Positions 8,037 to 17,143 of a DNA stretch of 58,470 bases are shown here, piece by piece. Location of the stretch: contig JAFYXI010000053.1 of NCBI GenBank assembly GCA_017546245.1, positions 1 through 58,470 of the forward strand. The letters run 5' to 3'. How positions within the stretch are numbered: the first letter of the stretch is position 1; every line of letters starts with the position of its first letter. Position numbers and translations under genes: made by a program. The notes beneath the pieces were generated by a model that was given only the letters and a program-made list of their open reading frames with translations, was not told the origin of the DNA and did not search any database. Origin of the DNA: Clostridia bacterium. GTDB taxonomy: Bacteria; Bacillota; Clostridia; UBA1381; UBA9506.

Positions 8037-9400
8037 GTTTTATCAACGAAGATTTTATGCTGCACAGCGATGCTGCAAAAAAACTCTATCACGAGCACGC
8101 AGAAAAAATGCCTATTATCGACTATCATTGCCACTTGATTCCAAAAATGATAGCAGATAACCATAAATTCAAAAACATAACCGAGCTTATGCTTGGCGGC
8201 GACCATTACAAATGGCGCGCAATGCGTAGCGCAGGCGTTGATGAAAAATACATCACCGGTGACGCATCAGATTACGACAAGTTTATGAAATGGGCAGAGG
8301 TTGTTCCGCTTTGCATCGGCAATCCGCTTTATCATTGGATGCACTTAGAGCTTAAACGATTCTTCGATATTGATGAACCATTTACCCCCGAAAATGCAGA
8401 TATGGTATGGAATCGTTGTAACGAATTGCTCGCACAGGATGACTTCCGCGCCCGTGCATTAATTGAGCGTTCAAACGTAGTTGCACTCTGCACAACCGAC
8501 GACCCTGCAGACGATTTATGCTATCACAAACAGCTTCGCGAAGAGGGCTTTAAGGTTAAGGTTTTACCTACCTTCCGTCCTGATAAAGCCGTAGAAATCG
8601 GAAAAGATACATTCGTACCATACATCAAAAATATCGGCGTAAAAAGCTTTGAAGAGCTTGCAGCTTGGATTCGCAGCCGAATAGCATTCTTCCACGAAAA
8701 CGGCTGTCGCATATCCGACCACGCTTTTGAGTATGTTCCATATGCAGAGGGAGATGCTAATGCTGCATTTACAAAAAGAATGAACGGCGAAGCTCTTACA
8801 AAGCAGGAAGAAGACGCATTCAAAACCGCTCTCTTAACAGTATGCGCAGAAGAATATACACGTTTAGACTGGGCTATGCAGATGCACATCGGCGCACTCA
8901 GAAACAACAATACCCCAATGTTTGAAAAATTGGGTCCTGACACAGGCTTCGACTCTGTAAACGACCTTTGCATTGCTGAAATGCTGTCTGCTCTGTTAAA
9001 CTCATTTGAAACCAAAGGCATTTTGCCAAAAACAATTCTTTATACCTTAAATCCTAAGGATAACTACGTTTTAAGCACAATGCTCGGAAACTTCCAGAAG
9101 GCTCCGACTTTCGGAAAAATTCAGTTTGGTTCTGCGTGGTGGATTAATGACCAGCGCGATGGTATGGTTGAGCAAATGAAAACTTTGGCAAACACAGGTC
9201 TTTTATCAGCCTTTGTAGGAATGCTTACCGACTCACGCAGCTTTGTATCATATCCGCGCCACGAATATTTCCGCAGAATACTCTGTAATTTAATCGGCGA
9301 CTGGATAGATAAGGGCGAATATCCCGCTGACTGGAAACGCCTCGGAGATATTATCGAAGGCATTTGCTACAAAAACGCAGAAAAATATTTTAACTTATAA
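8033..9400 (+). CDS. uxaC: Uronate (glucuronate/galacturonate) isomerase
   Basis: A 455-residue amidohydrolase-fold enzyme converting galacturonate to tagaturonate, and glucuronate to fructuronate. The metal-binding start of the barrel is seen in MPIIDYHCHLIPKMIADN (about residue 25). Other conserved blocks are CTTDDPADDL, QMHIGALRNNNTPMFEKLG and FGSAWWINDQRDGM. The start codon overlaps the uxaA stop (ATGA), typical of coupling. This is the last gene of the operon; 2-keto-3-deoxygluconate kinase and aldolase are not in the window and must be encoded elsewhere. Confidence 0.95.
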   Translation: MSFINEDFMLHSDAAKKLYHEHAEKMPIIDYHCHLIPKMIADNHKFKNITELMLGGDHYKWRAMRSAGVDEKYITGDASDYDKFMKWAEVVPLCIGNPLYHWMHLELKRFFDIDEPFTPENADMVWNRCNELLAQDDFRARALIERSNVVALCTTDDPADDLCYHKQLREEGFKVKVLPTFRPDKAVEIGKDTFVPYIKNIGVKSFEELAAWIRSRIAFFHENGCRISDHAFEYVPYAEGDANAAFTKRMNGEALTKQEEDAFKTALLTVCAEEYTRLDWAMQMHIGALRNNNTPMFEKLGPDTGFDSVNDLCIAEMLSALLNSFETKGILPKTILYTLNPKDNYVLSTMLGNFQKAPTFGKIQFGSAWWINDQRDGMVEQMKTLANTGLLSAFVGMLTDSRSFVSYPRHEYFRRILCNLIGDWIDKGEYPADWKRLGDIIEGICYKNAEKYFNL

Positions 9401-9409
9401 TGCTAAATG

Positions 9410-9558
9410 GGGGCTGTCTCAATAATCATATATAGTAAATAATTCTGCAATCTTTGGTTGTAGGGAATGGATTTATACATTTCGCGGAACGCATTAATGC
9501 GTTCCCTACAATATTTCGTGCATAAATATTTATAAAAAATGATTATCAAGACAGCCCC
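9410..9558. repeat. Nested palindromic (MITE-like) intergenic element
   Basis: About 149 bases with near-perfect 20-base terminal inverted repeats: 9410-9429 against 9539-9558, two mismatches. Inside lies a second inverted pair, TGTAGGGAA (9459-9467) and TTCCCTACA (9502-9510). A perfect 20-base palindrome, GGAACGCATTAATGCGTTCC (9486-9505), lies within. No coding frame. It sits directly after uxaC and could also act as a large terminator, as the right arm is followed by a short U-rich run. Confidence 0.7.
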
Positions 9559-9582
9559 TTTTAGTTTTTTAACCTATCCGAC

Positions 9583-9611
9583 TTGACAAAACCAATTATT
9601 GATAGTATAAT
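9583..9611 (+). promoter_or_regulatory. Consensus promoter of tRNA-Thr
   Basis: TTGACA (9583-9588), 17-base spacer, TATAAT (9606-9611): a perfect SigA consensus, 25 bases before the mature tRNA 5' end. Confidence 0.9.
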
Positions 9612-9636
9612 TTTATAGTCAGATAATTTAATACTT

Positions 9637-9712
9637 GCTGGTGTGGCTCAGTCGGTAGAGCAGCTGATTCGTAATCAGCAGATCGTCGGTTCAAGTCCGA
9701 TCACCAGCTCCA
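9637..9712 (+). tRNA. tRNA-Thr (anticodon CGU)
   Basis: A 76-base cloverleaf with encoded CCA. The acceptor arm is GCTGGTG/CACCAGC. The anticodon stem GCTGA/TCAGC encloses loop TTCGTAA, so the anticodon is CGT, which decodes ACG (threonine). The T arm contains GGTTCAAGTCC. Unlike many tRNA genes of Clostridia it stands alone here, with its own promoter and terminator. Confidence 0.93.
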
Positions 9713-9741
9713 AGCTTGGCAAACATTGCCGGGCTTTTTTT
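9712..9741 (+). terminator. Intrinsic terminator of tRNA-Thr
   Basis: AGCTTGGCAA pairs with TTGCCGGGCT (with G-U pairs), followed by seven U. It starts directly after the encoded CCA. Confidence 0.85.
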
Positions 9742-9957
9742 ATGTTTAAAAGCATTTTAATCATTGACCAACTTTTATTTTTGTGTTCTGTAATATGGCT
9801 TGTATCCTTTTCTAAAATAGAAAAACCGGCTGATAACGATAATACAACAGTTGTTACCGCAAACCATATGGCTATCCTTTCGGTTTTATGCTTTTTAATC
9901 GCCAAAAGCTGGAGCAAAAACTATACCTTTAAAAACAAAAACTTTCCCAAAAAATAG
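9742..9957 (+). CDS. Doubtful small two-helix membrane protein
   Basis: A 71-codon frame starting ATG at 9742 encodes two hydrophobic segments (SILIIDQLLFLCSVIWLVSF near residues 4-23; MAILSVLCFLIA near 47-58) and a Lys-rich tail, which resembles a real small membrane protein. Against it, there is no Shine-Dalgarno and the start codon touches the tRNA terminator's U-tract. I recognise no family. If this is not a gene, the 9742-10092 stretch holds only the leader of the next gene. Confidence 0.25.
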   Translation: MFKSILIIDQLLFLCSVIWLVSFSKIEKPADNDNTTVVTANHMAILSVLCFLIAKSWSKNYTFKNKNFPKK

Positions 9958-10092
9958 TTTTAATAGCATTTTGACAACATTACAATAACATTTTGCTAAG
10001 ATTTTGAACACTCCATAAGATTCTGACTATTGAAATATGCCGGATTTTATGCTTTAATTATTATATCGAAACTCGAAAGGAGACTATATTAA

Positions 10093-13000
10093 ATGGTATC
10101 AAAACTGACAAAAAAACTTATTGCTTTAATAGCCGTAACATCTATGATGTTAATAGTGCTTAGCGGAACAGCTTCTGCCGCAACCTTAGCACAGGCAGAC
10201 GGAAATGCATATTTCTATTTTGCAGCATCAGGCCTTAATGTCGAAAGTACAAAGGTTGGATTTAAAGCAAACGGCAGCGAGCCTTATTACATAACCTCAA
10301 ACATTATCGCTCATACAGAAAGAATTGACAAAAATCATCTTATACCGAATGTCGTTAATACCTTTACAATATACACAGGTAACGAAAACGGTCTTATAGA
10401 CGAAACTCTTTCTCGATCTCAGGCAGGAAACGGTTGTGAAGAGTTCAGCGTTACTATATCAACATTAAACCTAACATTACCGAATGGTTATATTGTTTAT
10501 CCATCTAAAAAAACAGCTTACAAACCAAAAGATGACACAACACCGCTTAAAGACGGATACATTGCAAGCGATGTAACAAACAACGTAAGTATGGGTGACA
10601 ACGGCTTAAATCAGGCTTATAAATTTGAGATTGAATTTGATTTAACTAATGTAGACTGGAATCCGGCAAACGATATTGACCCGATTCTGCCCGATATTAA
10701 AAACGTTTCACTTCAGATAGGCGCAGAACCAAGTAAGCGAAATATTAACTGGTATTCCACATCCGAAAAAGCAGGCACAGTTCAGTTTGCACTAAAAGCC
10801 GATATGACCGGAACTGAGTTCCCGGCAAATGCCAAAAGCTTTTCTGCAACAGCACACGACTCAGGCTTAACAGGCTATACAAGCTATAAATCTACTATGA
10901 CAGACTTAGCCGAAAACACCGAATATGTTTATCGTGTGGGTAACGAAGACAGATGGTCGCCTGCATACAGCTTTAAAACACAAAGCTTTGATGGCAATTT
11001 CAGCTTTCTTGCTCTTTCAGACCCGCAGCTAGGTCAGGGGAGCAGATATGATGATATAAATGATGAAATTGCAGCATGGACAGATACTATGGATAAAGCA
11101 AAGGCAAACTTTCCCAATGCAGCATTTCTTACCTGCATGGGTGACCAGGTCGCAAAAACATATTCAAACAGCCAGTTCGATGCGTTTTTCGTTCCCGACT
11201 CTTTAAAATCCTTTGCAATTGCCACGGTAGTCGGTAACCACGATGTTGGCGCAAACTACGCACCGCATTTTAATATGCCAAACCTTTCAGGCTACGGCGT
11301 ACAATCCACAATGGGATCCGGCAGCGATGACTATTGGTTTACATATGGCGATGTGCTGTTTATGCATATAGACGGAATAAGCAAGGCTTACGACGAGCAT
11401 GTTAAATTTATGGAAGAAACAATCGAAAAAAACCCGGATGCAAAATGGAAGATTGTAATGACGCATTACGGTTTTTACGGCGCTACAACACAGGGCTTTA
11501 CTACTGAAAATATAATAGAATTACGCAAGGCTTTAGCACCCGAATTTTCACGTTTGGGTATAGATGTTGTCTTAAACGGTCACGAGCATTGCTATGCACG
11601 TTCTTATTTGGTAAACGGTGCTACCGAGCAGCCTAATCTTGCAACCGGCGGCAGCAGTGTAACAGACCCCGATGCAAACGAAGTGCTTTACTTAACAATA
11701 GGCTCTGCCAGCGGTACTGACTATGTAAATCCGCAGGATATGGATCAGTTACCTTGCACCGCAAAAGTGTATCAGGAACTTATACCAAATGTTTCTAATA
11801 TAGAAATGACAGATTCTTCGTTTACCATCAACACATATCGCACATCTGATATGGCAGTTGTCGATACCTTTACAATTAACAGAACCGATGCACCTGCTGT
11901 AAAAACAATTCTTGCTTATCCTAAAACCTCAACTGTTAAAACAGGTCTTACCCAAAACTTCAGCGCAAAAATATTCGGATATAACAACCCGTCTCAAGAT
12001 GTAGTATGGAGTGTAAGCGGTAACGAAAGCTCAAAAACAACTATTAATCCGGACGGTGTATTATCGGTTGATGTTGACGAAACAGCTAAACAGCTTGTTG
12101 TTACAGCAACCTCAGCAGCAAACAATTCAAAATCTGCATCAGTTAATGTAGAGCTTAAAAGCAGTCTTCCTTTAATTTATGAAGATTTCGAATCTGCTCC
12201 CGAAGGTCAGGCTATTTCTAAAGATACAAACTGGAACGGATGGAGCATTGTAGATAATACGTATGCTACAGCAGATACTGAAATTACAGTAGTAAGCGAA
12301 AAATATCCTCCTGAGAACGTTCCGACAGGCAATAAAGTAGCACAGTTCTACCGCAGCGGACCATCAGTCAGCACTTCAAGATTATATGCTATGTCCAAAG
12401 AGGCTTCTGTAACACAGGAAGATGAATTTTTAAGTGTTAAGTTCCGTCTTTTAAAACCTGTAAACGATAATGCAAAGCTTTTTGCTATTTCTCTGCTCAG
12501 CGAAAAAACAGAAAACGGAAAGAAAATCGATGCAACAGCTACATTTAATATAGATTTTAAATTAAGCAAATTCAGTTCTACAGGACTTAAAACCGCTTAT
12601 TTTGACGGAACAACAGCACATTCTACAACAAGTAATAAATGGTTTGAATTTGAGATTTTAACTGATTTAACCAAAGATGTTACCTATGTATATTGTAACG
12701 ACATTCTCTTAACATCAGGAACTGCAGGCGCAGAAGATGCTACAAAGAAAATTCACGGTCTTAGCTCTATAAGATTTTACAGTAACAGAAGCGCCGGCGC
12801 AGTAGACGGCGAAGCATATCTCTGGCTTGATGATATTTGCGTCAGAACAATTACAGCACACGAGGCAGATTTAATATACTCACAACCTGCAGTAATATCT
12901 AAAATAGAAAATAACACGCAAGTAACTCTTCGTAACAGAAACGCATTAGCGGATGGCACAAAACTTTTTGTTGCAGTATACGATGCAGAACCGCGTGCAA

Positions 13001-13167
13001 TGAAAAGCATCAGCATTGTTCCGCTAAGTGCTGAACAACGAGCAGCAGGCGAGCAGACAATTACTCTCCCCCGGGCGCTTACAGCCGACACAGGCAAAGT
13101 GGTTAAAGCATTCGTTTTAGATGGCAACCTTAAGCCACAAGGTTTGGCATTAGAAAAAATACAATAA
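10093..13167 (+). CDS. Secreted multidomain metallophosphoesterase (purple-acid-phosphatase type)
   Basis: A 1024-residue exported protein with signal peptide 1-29 (cleavage near GTASAA). The purple-acid-phosphatase fibronectin-like domain lies at about 200-295. The calcineurin-like phosphoesterase domain at about 303-505 has metal-binding motifs LSDPQ, MGDQV, VGNHDVG, THYG and NGHEHCYARSY. A bacterial Ig-like domain follows at about 605-690, a lectin-like beta-sandwich at about 695-930, then a C-terminal beta-domain. The first motif reads SDPQ rather than the usual SDxH, a variation common in secreted members. No LPXTG or SLH anchor is seen, so it is probably released or wall-associated. The start is set by GGAGAC upstream. 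Substrate unknown; organic phosphate scavenging is plausible. Confidence 0.85.
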   Translation: MVSKLTKKLIALIAVTSMMLIVLSGTASAATLAQADGNAYFYFAASGLNVESTKVGFKANGSEPYYITSNIIAHTERIDKNHLIPNVVNTFTIYTGNENGLIDETLSRSQAGNGCEEFSVTISTLNLTLPNGYIVYPSKKTAYKPKDDTTPLKDGYIASDVTNNVSMGDNGLNQAYKFEIEFDLTNVDWNPANDIDPILPDIKNVSLQIGAEPSKRNINWYSTSEKAGTVQFALKADMTGTEFPANAKSFSATAHDSGLTGYTSYKSTMTDLAENTEYVYRVGNEDRWSPAYSFKTQSFDGNFSFLALSDPQLGQGSRYDDINDEIAAWTDTMDKAKANFPNAAFLTCMGDQVAKTYSNSQFDAFFVPDSLKSFAIATVVGNHDVGANYAPHFNMPNLSGYGVQSTMGSGSDDYWFTYGDVLFMHIDGISKAYDEHVKFMEETIEKNPDAKWKIVMTHYGFYGATTQGFTTENIIELRKALAPEFSRLGIDVVLNGHEHCYARSYLVNGATEQPNLATGGSSVTDPDANEVLYLTIGSASGTDYVNPQDMDQLPCTAKVYQELIPNVSNIEMTDSSFTINTYRTSDMAVVDTFTINRTDAPAVKTILAYPKTSTVKTGLTQNFSAKIFGYNNPSQDVVWSVSGNESSKTTINPDGVLSVDVDETAKQLVVTATSAANNSKSASVNVELKSSLPLIYEDFESAPEGQAISKDTNWNGWSIVDNTYATADTEITVVSEKYPPENVPTGNKVAQFYRSGPSVSTSRLYAMSKEASVTQEDEFLSVKFRLLKPVNDNAKLFAISLLSEKTENGKKIDATATFNIDFKLSKFSSTGLKTAYFDGTTAHSTTSNKWFEFEILTDLTKDVTYVYCNDILLTSGTAGAEDATKKIHGLSSIRFYSNRSAGAVDGEAYLWLDDICVRTITAHEADLIYSQPAVISKIENNTQVTLRNRNALADGTKLFVAVYDAEPRAMKSISIVPLSAEQRAAGEQTITLPRALTADTGKVVKAFVLDGNLKPQGLALEKIQ

Positions 13168-13180
13168 TAACCAATAACAA

Positions 13181-13214
13181 AAAGGCAGAAACGATTTGAT
13201 TTCGTTTCTGCCTT
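13181..13214. terminator. Bidirectional terminator
   Basis: A 14-base perfect stem (AAAGGCAGAAACGA with its complement) and a seven-base loop, with U-rich sequence on both sides. It serves the phosphoesterase gene on the plus strand and fabZ on the minus strand. Confidence 0.85.
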
Positions 13215-13232
13215 TATTAATTTTAAAAATGC

Positions 13233-13667
13233 TTATTCCGGCTTATCTACAATAGCAAACGATATTTCGCCCGATGCAGCAACCTTGCCGTCAACTGTTG
13301 CAACCACATTTGCTTTACCCATATTGCGTTTAAATGCAGTAAGCTCCGCCTCTAATGTTAATGTATCGCCCGGCACTACCTGCTTGCGGAATTTAAAGTT
13401 ATTCATTCCGGTAAATACCCCTACCTTGCCTTTAAATTCAGGCTCAGACAGTATTGCGCACGCACCAACCTGTGCCAAAGACTCAGCAATCAAAACACCC
13501 GGAACAATCGGCATACCCGGAAAATGTCCCTGAAAATACGGCTCGTTTGCGGTAACATTTTTTATTCCTACCGCACGTTTGCCCGGCTCCATTTCTAAAA
13601 TTTTATCAACTAAAAGAAACGGATATCTGTGCGGAATAATTTTTTGAATTTCAAGATTGTCTAACAT
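13233..13667 (-). CDS. fabZ: (3R)-hydroxyacyl-ACP dehydratase FabZ
   Basis: A 144-residue hot-dog-fold dehydratase of type II fatty-acid elongation. Catalytic His is in IPHRYPFLLVD (about residue 11), and catalytic Glu in GHFPGMPIVPGVLIAESLAQ (about residues 46-65). The ATG at 13667 is chosen because GGAGG lies five bases upstream; an in-frame TTG at 13679 would sit inside that ribosome site. It is co-transcribed behind mbl, an order also seen around Bacillus mbl/ywpB. Confidence 0.94.
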   Translation of the reverse strand: MLDNLEIQKIIPHRYPFLLVDKILEMEPGKRAVGIKNVTANEPYFQGHFPGMPIVPGVLIAESLAQVGACAILSEPEFKGKVGVFTGMNNFKFRKQVVPGDTLTLEAELTAFKRNMGKANVVATVDGKVAASGEISFAIVDKPE

Positions 13668-13684
13668 TTTATCCTCCAAAGCTA

Positions 13685-14695
13685 TTATTTTTTGCGATAA
13701 CGCGAATGATTAAACTGCTCCATATATTCAAGCGACATACCTGTGCCCTTCGCCACGCAAAATACTGCATCTTCTGCAACGAAAACGTCAAGTCCTGTCT
13801 CACGTGATATAAGCTTGTCCAAGCCATAAATCAAGCTTCCGCCACCGGTGAGCAGAATACCGCTTGTACTTATATCGCCAACAAGCTCCGGCGGAGTCTT
13901 TTCTAACACCATATGCACAGCATCAACTATCTGTGTTGCGCATTCTTCTAATGCTTCAAGCATTTCTTCAGAGCTTACAGTCACTACCTTAGGAAGACCG
14001 GTAACCAAGCATCTTCCCTTAATATCCATTGTAAGCGGCTCAGGACGCGGATAAACACATCCTATTTCAATCTTAAGCTCTTCTGCTGTACGGTCACCAA
14101 TCATCATATTATATTTCTTTCTGATGTATTTTGTAACAGCATCATCAAACTTATCACCTGCAACCTTAATCGAGTTGCTTACAACAATTTCGCCAAGCGA
14201 TATAACTGCAACATCTGCCGTTCCGCCGCCGATATCAACAATCATATTACCGTATGGTTTTGCAATATCAAGACCTGCACCGATTGCAGCCGCAATAGGC
14301 TCTTCGATAATACAGGTTTTGCGTGCACCTGCCTGAGTTGCCGCATCAATAACTGCTCTTTCTTCAACCTCTGTAACCTGGCTGGGAACACAAACCATAA
14401 CACGCGGCTTGCAAAGGCTATTTTTGCACACCTTGCGCAAGAAATAACGAATCATTTTTTCTGTTGTATCATAATCAGAAATAACACCGTCTTTAAGAGG
14501 TCTTATCGCTACAATATTTCCTGGTGTTCTGCCAATCATATTCTGTGCTTCAACACCTACTTTTAAAACCTTACCGGTATTTGTGTCAATCGCTACAACC
14601 GATGGTTCTTTTAAAACTACTCCTTTGCCCTTAACATATACCAAAACAGTTGCAGTACCTAAATCTATGCCTATGTCCTGTCCAAATTTAAACAC
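13685..14695 (-). CDS. mbl: MreB-family cell-shape actin (Mbl-like)
   Basis: A 336-residue bacterial actin that polymerises under the membrane and guides lateral wall synthesis with RodA. Nucleotide motifs visible are phosphate-1 GIDLGTATVLVY (about residues 8-19), phosphate-2 DIGGGTADVAVISLG (about 160) and adenosine LLTGGGSLIYG (about 285). The GTG at 14695 is chosen because GGAGGG lies six bases upstream; the in-frame TTG at 14710 lies before the ribosome site. It precedes fabZ, as mbl does in Bacillus, which is why I prefer Mbl to MreB. No mreC or mreD is nearby. Confidence 0.9.
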   Translation of the reverse strand: MFKFGQDIGIDLGTATVLVYVKGKGVVLKEPSVVAIDTNTGKVLKVGVEAQNMIGRTPGNIVAIRPLKDGVISDYDTTEKMIRYFLRKVCKNSLCKPRVMVCVPSQVTEVEERAVIDAATQAGARKTCIIEEPIAAAIGAGLDIAKPYGNMIVDIGGGTADVAVISLGEIVVSNSIKVAGDKFDDAVTKYIRKKYNMMIGDRTAEELKIEIGCVYPRPEPLTMDIKGRCLVTGLPKVVTVSSEEMLEALEECATQIVDAVHMVLEKTPPELVGDISTSGILLTGGGSLIYGLDKLISRETGLDVFVAEDAVFCVAKGTGMSLEYMEQFNHSRYRKK

Positions 14696-14748
14696 ACCTA
14701 TCCCTCCCAAATTCCTAAATTTCTAATAAAAACCATATTAATGATATT

Positions 14749-14777
14749 ATTATATATTTTTTTAGCAATATATGCAA
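14749..14777 (-). promoter_or_regulatory. Promoter of mbl-fabZ
   Basis: Minus strand TTGCAT (14772-14777), 17-base spacer, TATAAT (14749-14754). Confidence 0.65.
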
Positions 14778-14804
14778 TTACTTTTTACCATTTTTTATAA
14801 ATAT

Positions 14805-15470
14805 TTATTTTAAACCTTTGTACGGACACCTTCTCATACAAATTCCACAAACCGAACCTCTGCCAATTAACTGAAACTTTTCTTTCATATACCTGCTGCA
14901 CGACTCGGCATCAACTAACTTTTTATCTGGATTTTTCGGATCAAACGCCTCGCCCGAAAGAGCCATAGCCGGGCAAGCCTTTACGCAAAGCATACAGTCA
15001 GAGCACAAACTTTTCTTGAGCGGATTTTTGTATCCTGCCGCTAAATCCATATCAGTAAGCACAGTACCCAAACGCACTCTTACCCCATACTTTTCAGACA
15101 TAAACAAAGCATTTTTACCTATACTTCCAAGCCCTGCCACTATTGCTGCCTGCTTGTGCGAATATAATCCGTGATACTCGCGCCCGTGACTTTGCGATGC
15201 AGGAACACACACATAATTTGCACCGTTTTGCTCTAAAAACATTCCTATTCTTAAAGTTATGCGGTCAATTAACGCATTAACTGTTCTGTAATGATGAAAA
15301 TATGTATATGTAGGCTTATCTTCTATCGCATCAATCACGCTGTCCGACAGTTTTACTACTATACTTATGGCATTGTCAAGATTTTTATATTCATCTGTTG
15401 GCTCTATCTTAGAAAAGCCAACCTCCCAAGCCCCCTGCTCTATTGCAAGCGCCGTTATTTTATCAACCAT
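14805..15470 (-). CDS. Short QueG-like double [4Fe-4S] protein
   Basis: A 221-residue protein resembling the C-terminal part of epoxyqueuosine reductase. Two cluster motifs are visible, CSDCMLCVKACP (about residue 156) and CGICMRRCPYKG (about 208), with the QueG-type loop ASQSHGREYHGLYSHKQAAIVAGLGSIGKNAL before them. It is much shorter than true QueG (about 370 residues), so assignment to queuosine synthesis is doubtful; an electron-transfer or corrinoid-linked reductase role is equally possible. It overlaps recN by eight bases and uses a GGAGG inside recN, so it belongs to the nadK-argR-recN operon. Confidence 0.75.
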   Translation of the reverse strand: MVDKITALAIEQGAWEVGFSKIEPTDEYKNLDNAISIVVKLSDSVIDAIEDKPTYTYFHHYRTVNALIDRITLRIGMFLEQNGANYVCVPASQSHGREYHGLYSHKQAAIVAGLGSIGKNALFMSEKYGVRVRLGTVLTDMDLAAGYKNPLKKSLCSDCMLCVKACPAMALSGEAFDPKNPDKKLVDAESCSRYMKEKFQLIGRGSVCGICMRRCPYKGLK

Positions 15471-17130
15471 TCAACATTTCCTCCGCTTGCTTTAGTGTTG
15501 TAGCAGTAATTTTTTCTCCGCCAATAATTCTGGCAAGCTCATCTATTCTTCCCTTTTCATCAAGCAGCTTAACCTGCGTCAAAGTCTTTTCATCCTGCTC
15601 ATGCTTTTCAATTAAAAAGTGACTTTCCGCCTTAGATGCAACTTGCGCAAGATGTGTAACGCAAAACACCTGACGAAAGCCTGATAGCTCTTTTAATTTT
15701 TCGCCAAGCTTTTGAGCCGCACGACCGCTTACTCCGCTGTCTACCTCGTCAAATATCAAGGTATCAACAACATCAGAATCTGCTAAAATCGACTTTATAG
15801 CAAGCATAATTCTTGAAAGCTCGCCACCTGATACAATCTTTTCAAGAGACTTTGCAGGCTCTCCTTTATTTGCCGAAAACAAAAATTCAACTGTGTCGAT
15901 ACCGTCTGCACTTAAATCTTTATGCGTTATTTCTGCAACGAATTCAGCATTAGGCATATTTAAAAACTCTAAATTTTCACATATTTTAGCCGATAAATCT
16001 TTAGCACAGCACTTTCTCAGTTCGCTGAGCTTTGCAGCCGATTTTTCTGCTTCACTTCTGCAAAGTGCAATATCGTTTTCTATCTGAGCCTTTCGTTCAT
16101 CTAAAAATTCTATATTTTTAAGTTCTTCTATGCTTTTTTCAAGATGACCGAGCGCACTTTTCTCACTTCCGCCATACTTGCGCTTTAAGCGATATATAAG
16201 GTCAAGTCTTTCTTCAATTTCGTCAATCGAAAGTCCCTCTTGTTCGAAGTTGTTCAAATAAATCTGCAAGTTTCTTACTGTTTCTTCAACAGCAACAAGT
16301 GCCGATTCAATATTCTCTGCCACACCCGACAGCTCAGAATCAATCCCAACCGCCTCTTGCGCAAGAGATGATGCATTCGCCAGAAAATTATAAGCACACT
16401 CTCCATCGGCATTTTCGTACAAAACATCAAGTGTCTGACCGACAGACTGCATAAGCTTTTTCGCATTATTTGCAATCGCTCTTTGTTTTTTTAATTCGTC
16501 TTCTTCTCCCTCAGTTAACTGAGCATCAGAAAGTTCTTTTATTTCGTATTTTAATATATCAATGCGCCTTAGCTTTTCTGCCTCATCAATATTAAGCTCG
16601 TCTGCCTCTTTTAAAAGAGCAACCAAGCTCTTATATTTTTCTTTATAATCTGCTGATAACCTTTCGGCTTTATCGCCTATAAATCTGTCTAAAAATTCAA
16701 GATGCGTAGTTTTATCCAAAAGAGCCTGATTGTCGTGCTGTCCGTGAATATTCATAAGCATTCTGCCAAGCTCTTTAAGCTTTGAAACAGGTAACATTTT
16801 TCCACCTGCACGGCAAATATTTTTACCGTCAGATGAAAGCTCGCGCGATATAATAAGACTGCCGTCTTCTTCAACATCTATTCCATTTTCATACAGATAG
16901 CTTAAAACCCTTTTATCACCGATTTTAAAAAGTCCCTGCACCATTGCTTTTTTCTCACCAAAGCGAATAAACTCTTTGCTGATGCGTTCACCAAGCAGCA
17001 TATTCATCGAGCCGATTAAAATAGATTTTCCTGCACCCGTCTCACCCGAAAACACATTAAAACCGTCAGAAAATTCTATATCGGCATGATTTATAAGGGC
17101 TATGTTATCTATCGTCATGCAATAAAGCAT
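15463..17130 (-). CDS. recN: DNA repair protein RecN
   Basis: A 555-residue SMC-like ATPase that gathers DNA double-strand break ends for recombination. The Walker A motif GETGAGKS is at about residues 29-36. A long coiled-coil region (about 150-360) is followed by the ABC signature VSGGELSRIMLAIK and Walker B TLIFDEVDSGVSG. GGAGG eight bases before the ATG at 17130 supports the start. It follows argR by 13 bases, the usual Firmicutes order. Confidence 0.95.
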   Translation of the reverse strand: MLYCMTIDNIALINHADIEFSDGFNVFSGETGAGKSILIGSMNMLLGERISKEFIRFGEKKAMVQGLFKIGDKRVLSYLYENGIDVEEDGSLIISRELSSDGKNICRAGGKMLPVSKLKELGRMLMNIHGQHDNQALLDKTTHLEFLDRFIGDKAERLSADYKEKYKSLVALLKEADELNIDEAEKLRRIDILKYEIKELSDAQLTEGEEDELKKQRAIANNAKKLMQSVGQTLDVLYENADGECAYNFLANASSLAQEAVGIDSELSGVAENIESALVAVEETVRNLQIYLNNFEQEGLSIDEIEERLDLIYRLKRKYGGSEKSALGHLEKSIEELKNIEFLDERKAQIENDIALCRSEAEKSAAKLSELRKCCAKDLSAKICENLEFLNMPNAEFVAEITHKDLSADGIDTVEFLFSANKGEPAKSLEKIVSGGELSRIMLAIKSILADSDVVDTLIFDEVDSGVSGRAAQKLGEKLKELSGFRQVFCVTHLAQVASKAESHFLIEKHEQDEKTLTQVKLLDEKGRIDELARIIGGEKITATTLKQAEEMLNG

Positions 17131-17143
17131 ATAAACAGCCTCC

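Noticed and set aside
9410-9741. Integrated element at the tRNA-Thr gene
   Set aside because: No integrase, no duplicated tRNA 3' end and no foreign genes are present; the palindromic element ends before the tRNA promoter.
9675-9917. An 80-codon minus-strand frame across the tRNA-Thr 3' end
   Set aside because: It requires a TTG start without a ribosome site and would read through the tRNA gene in antisense.
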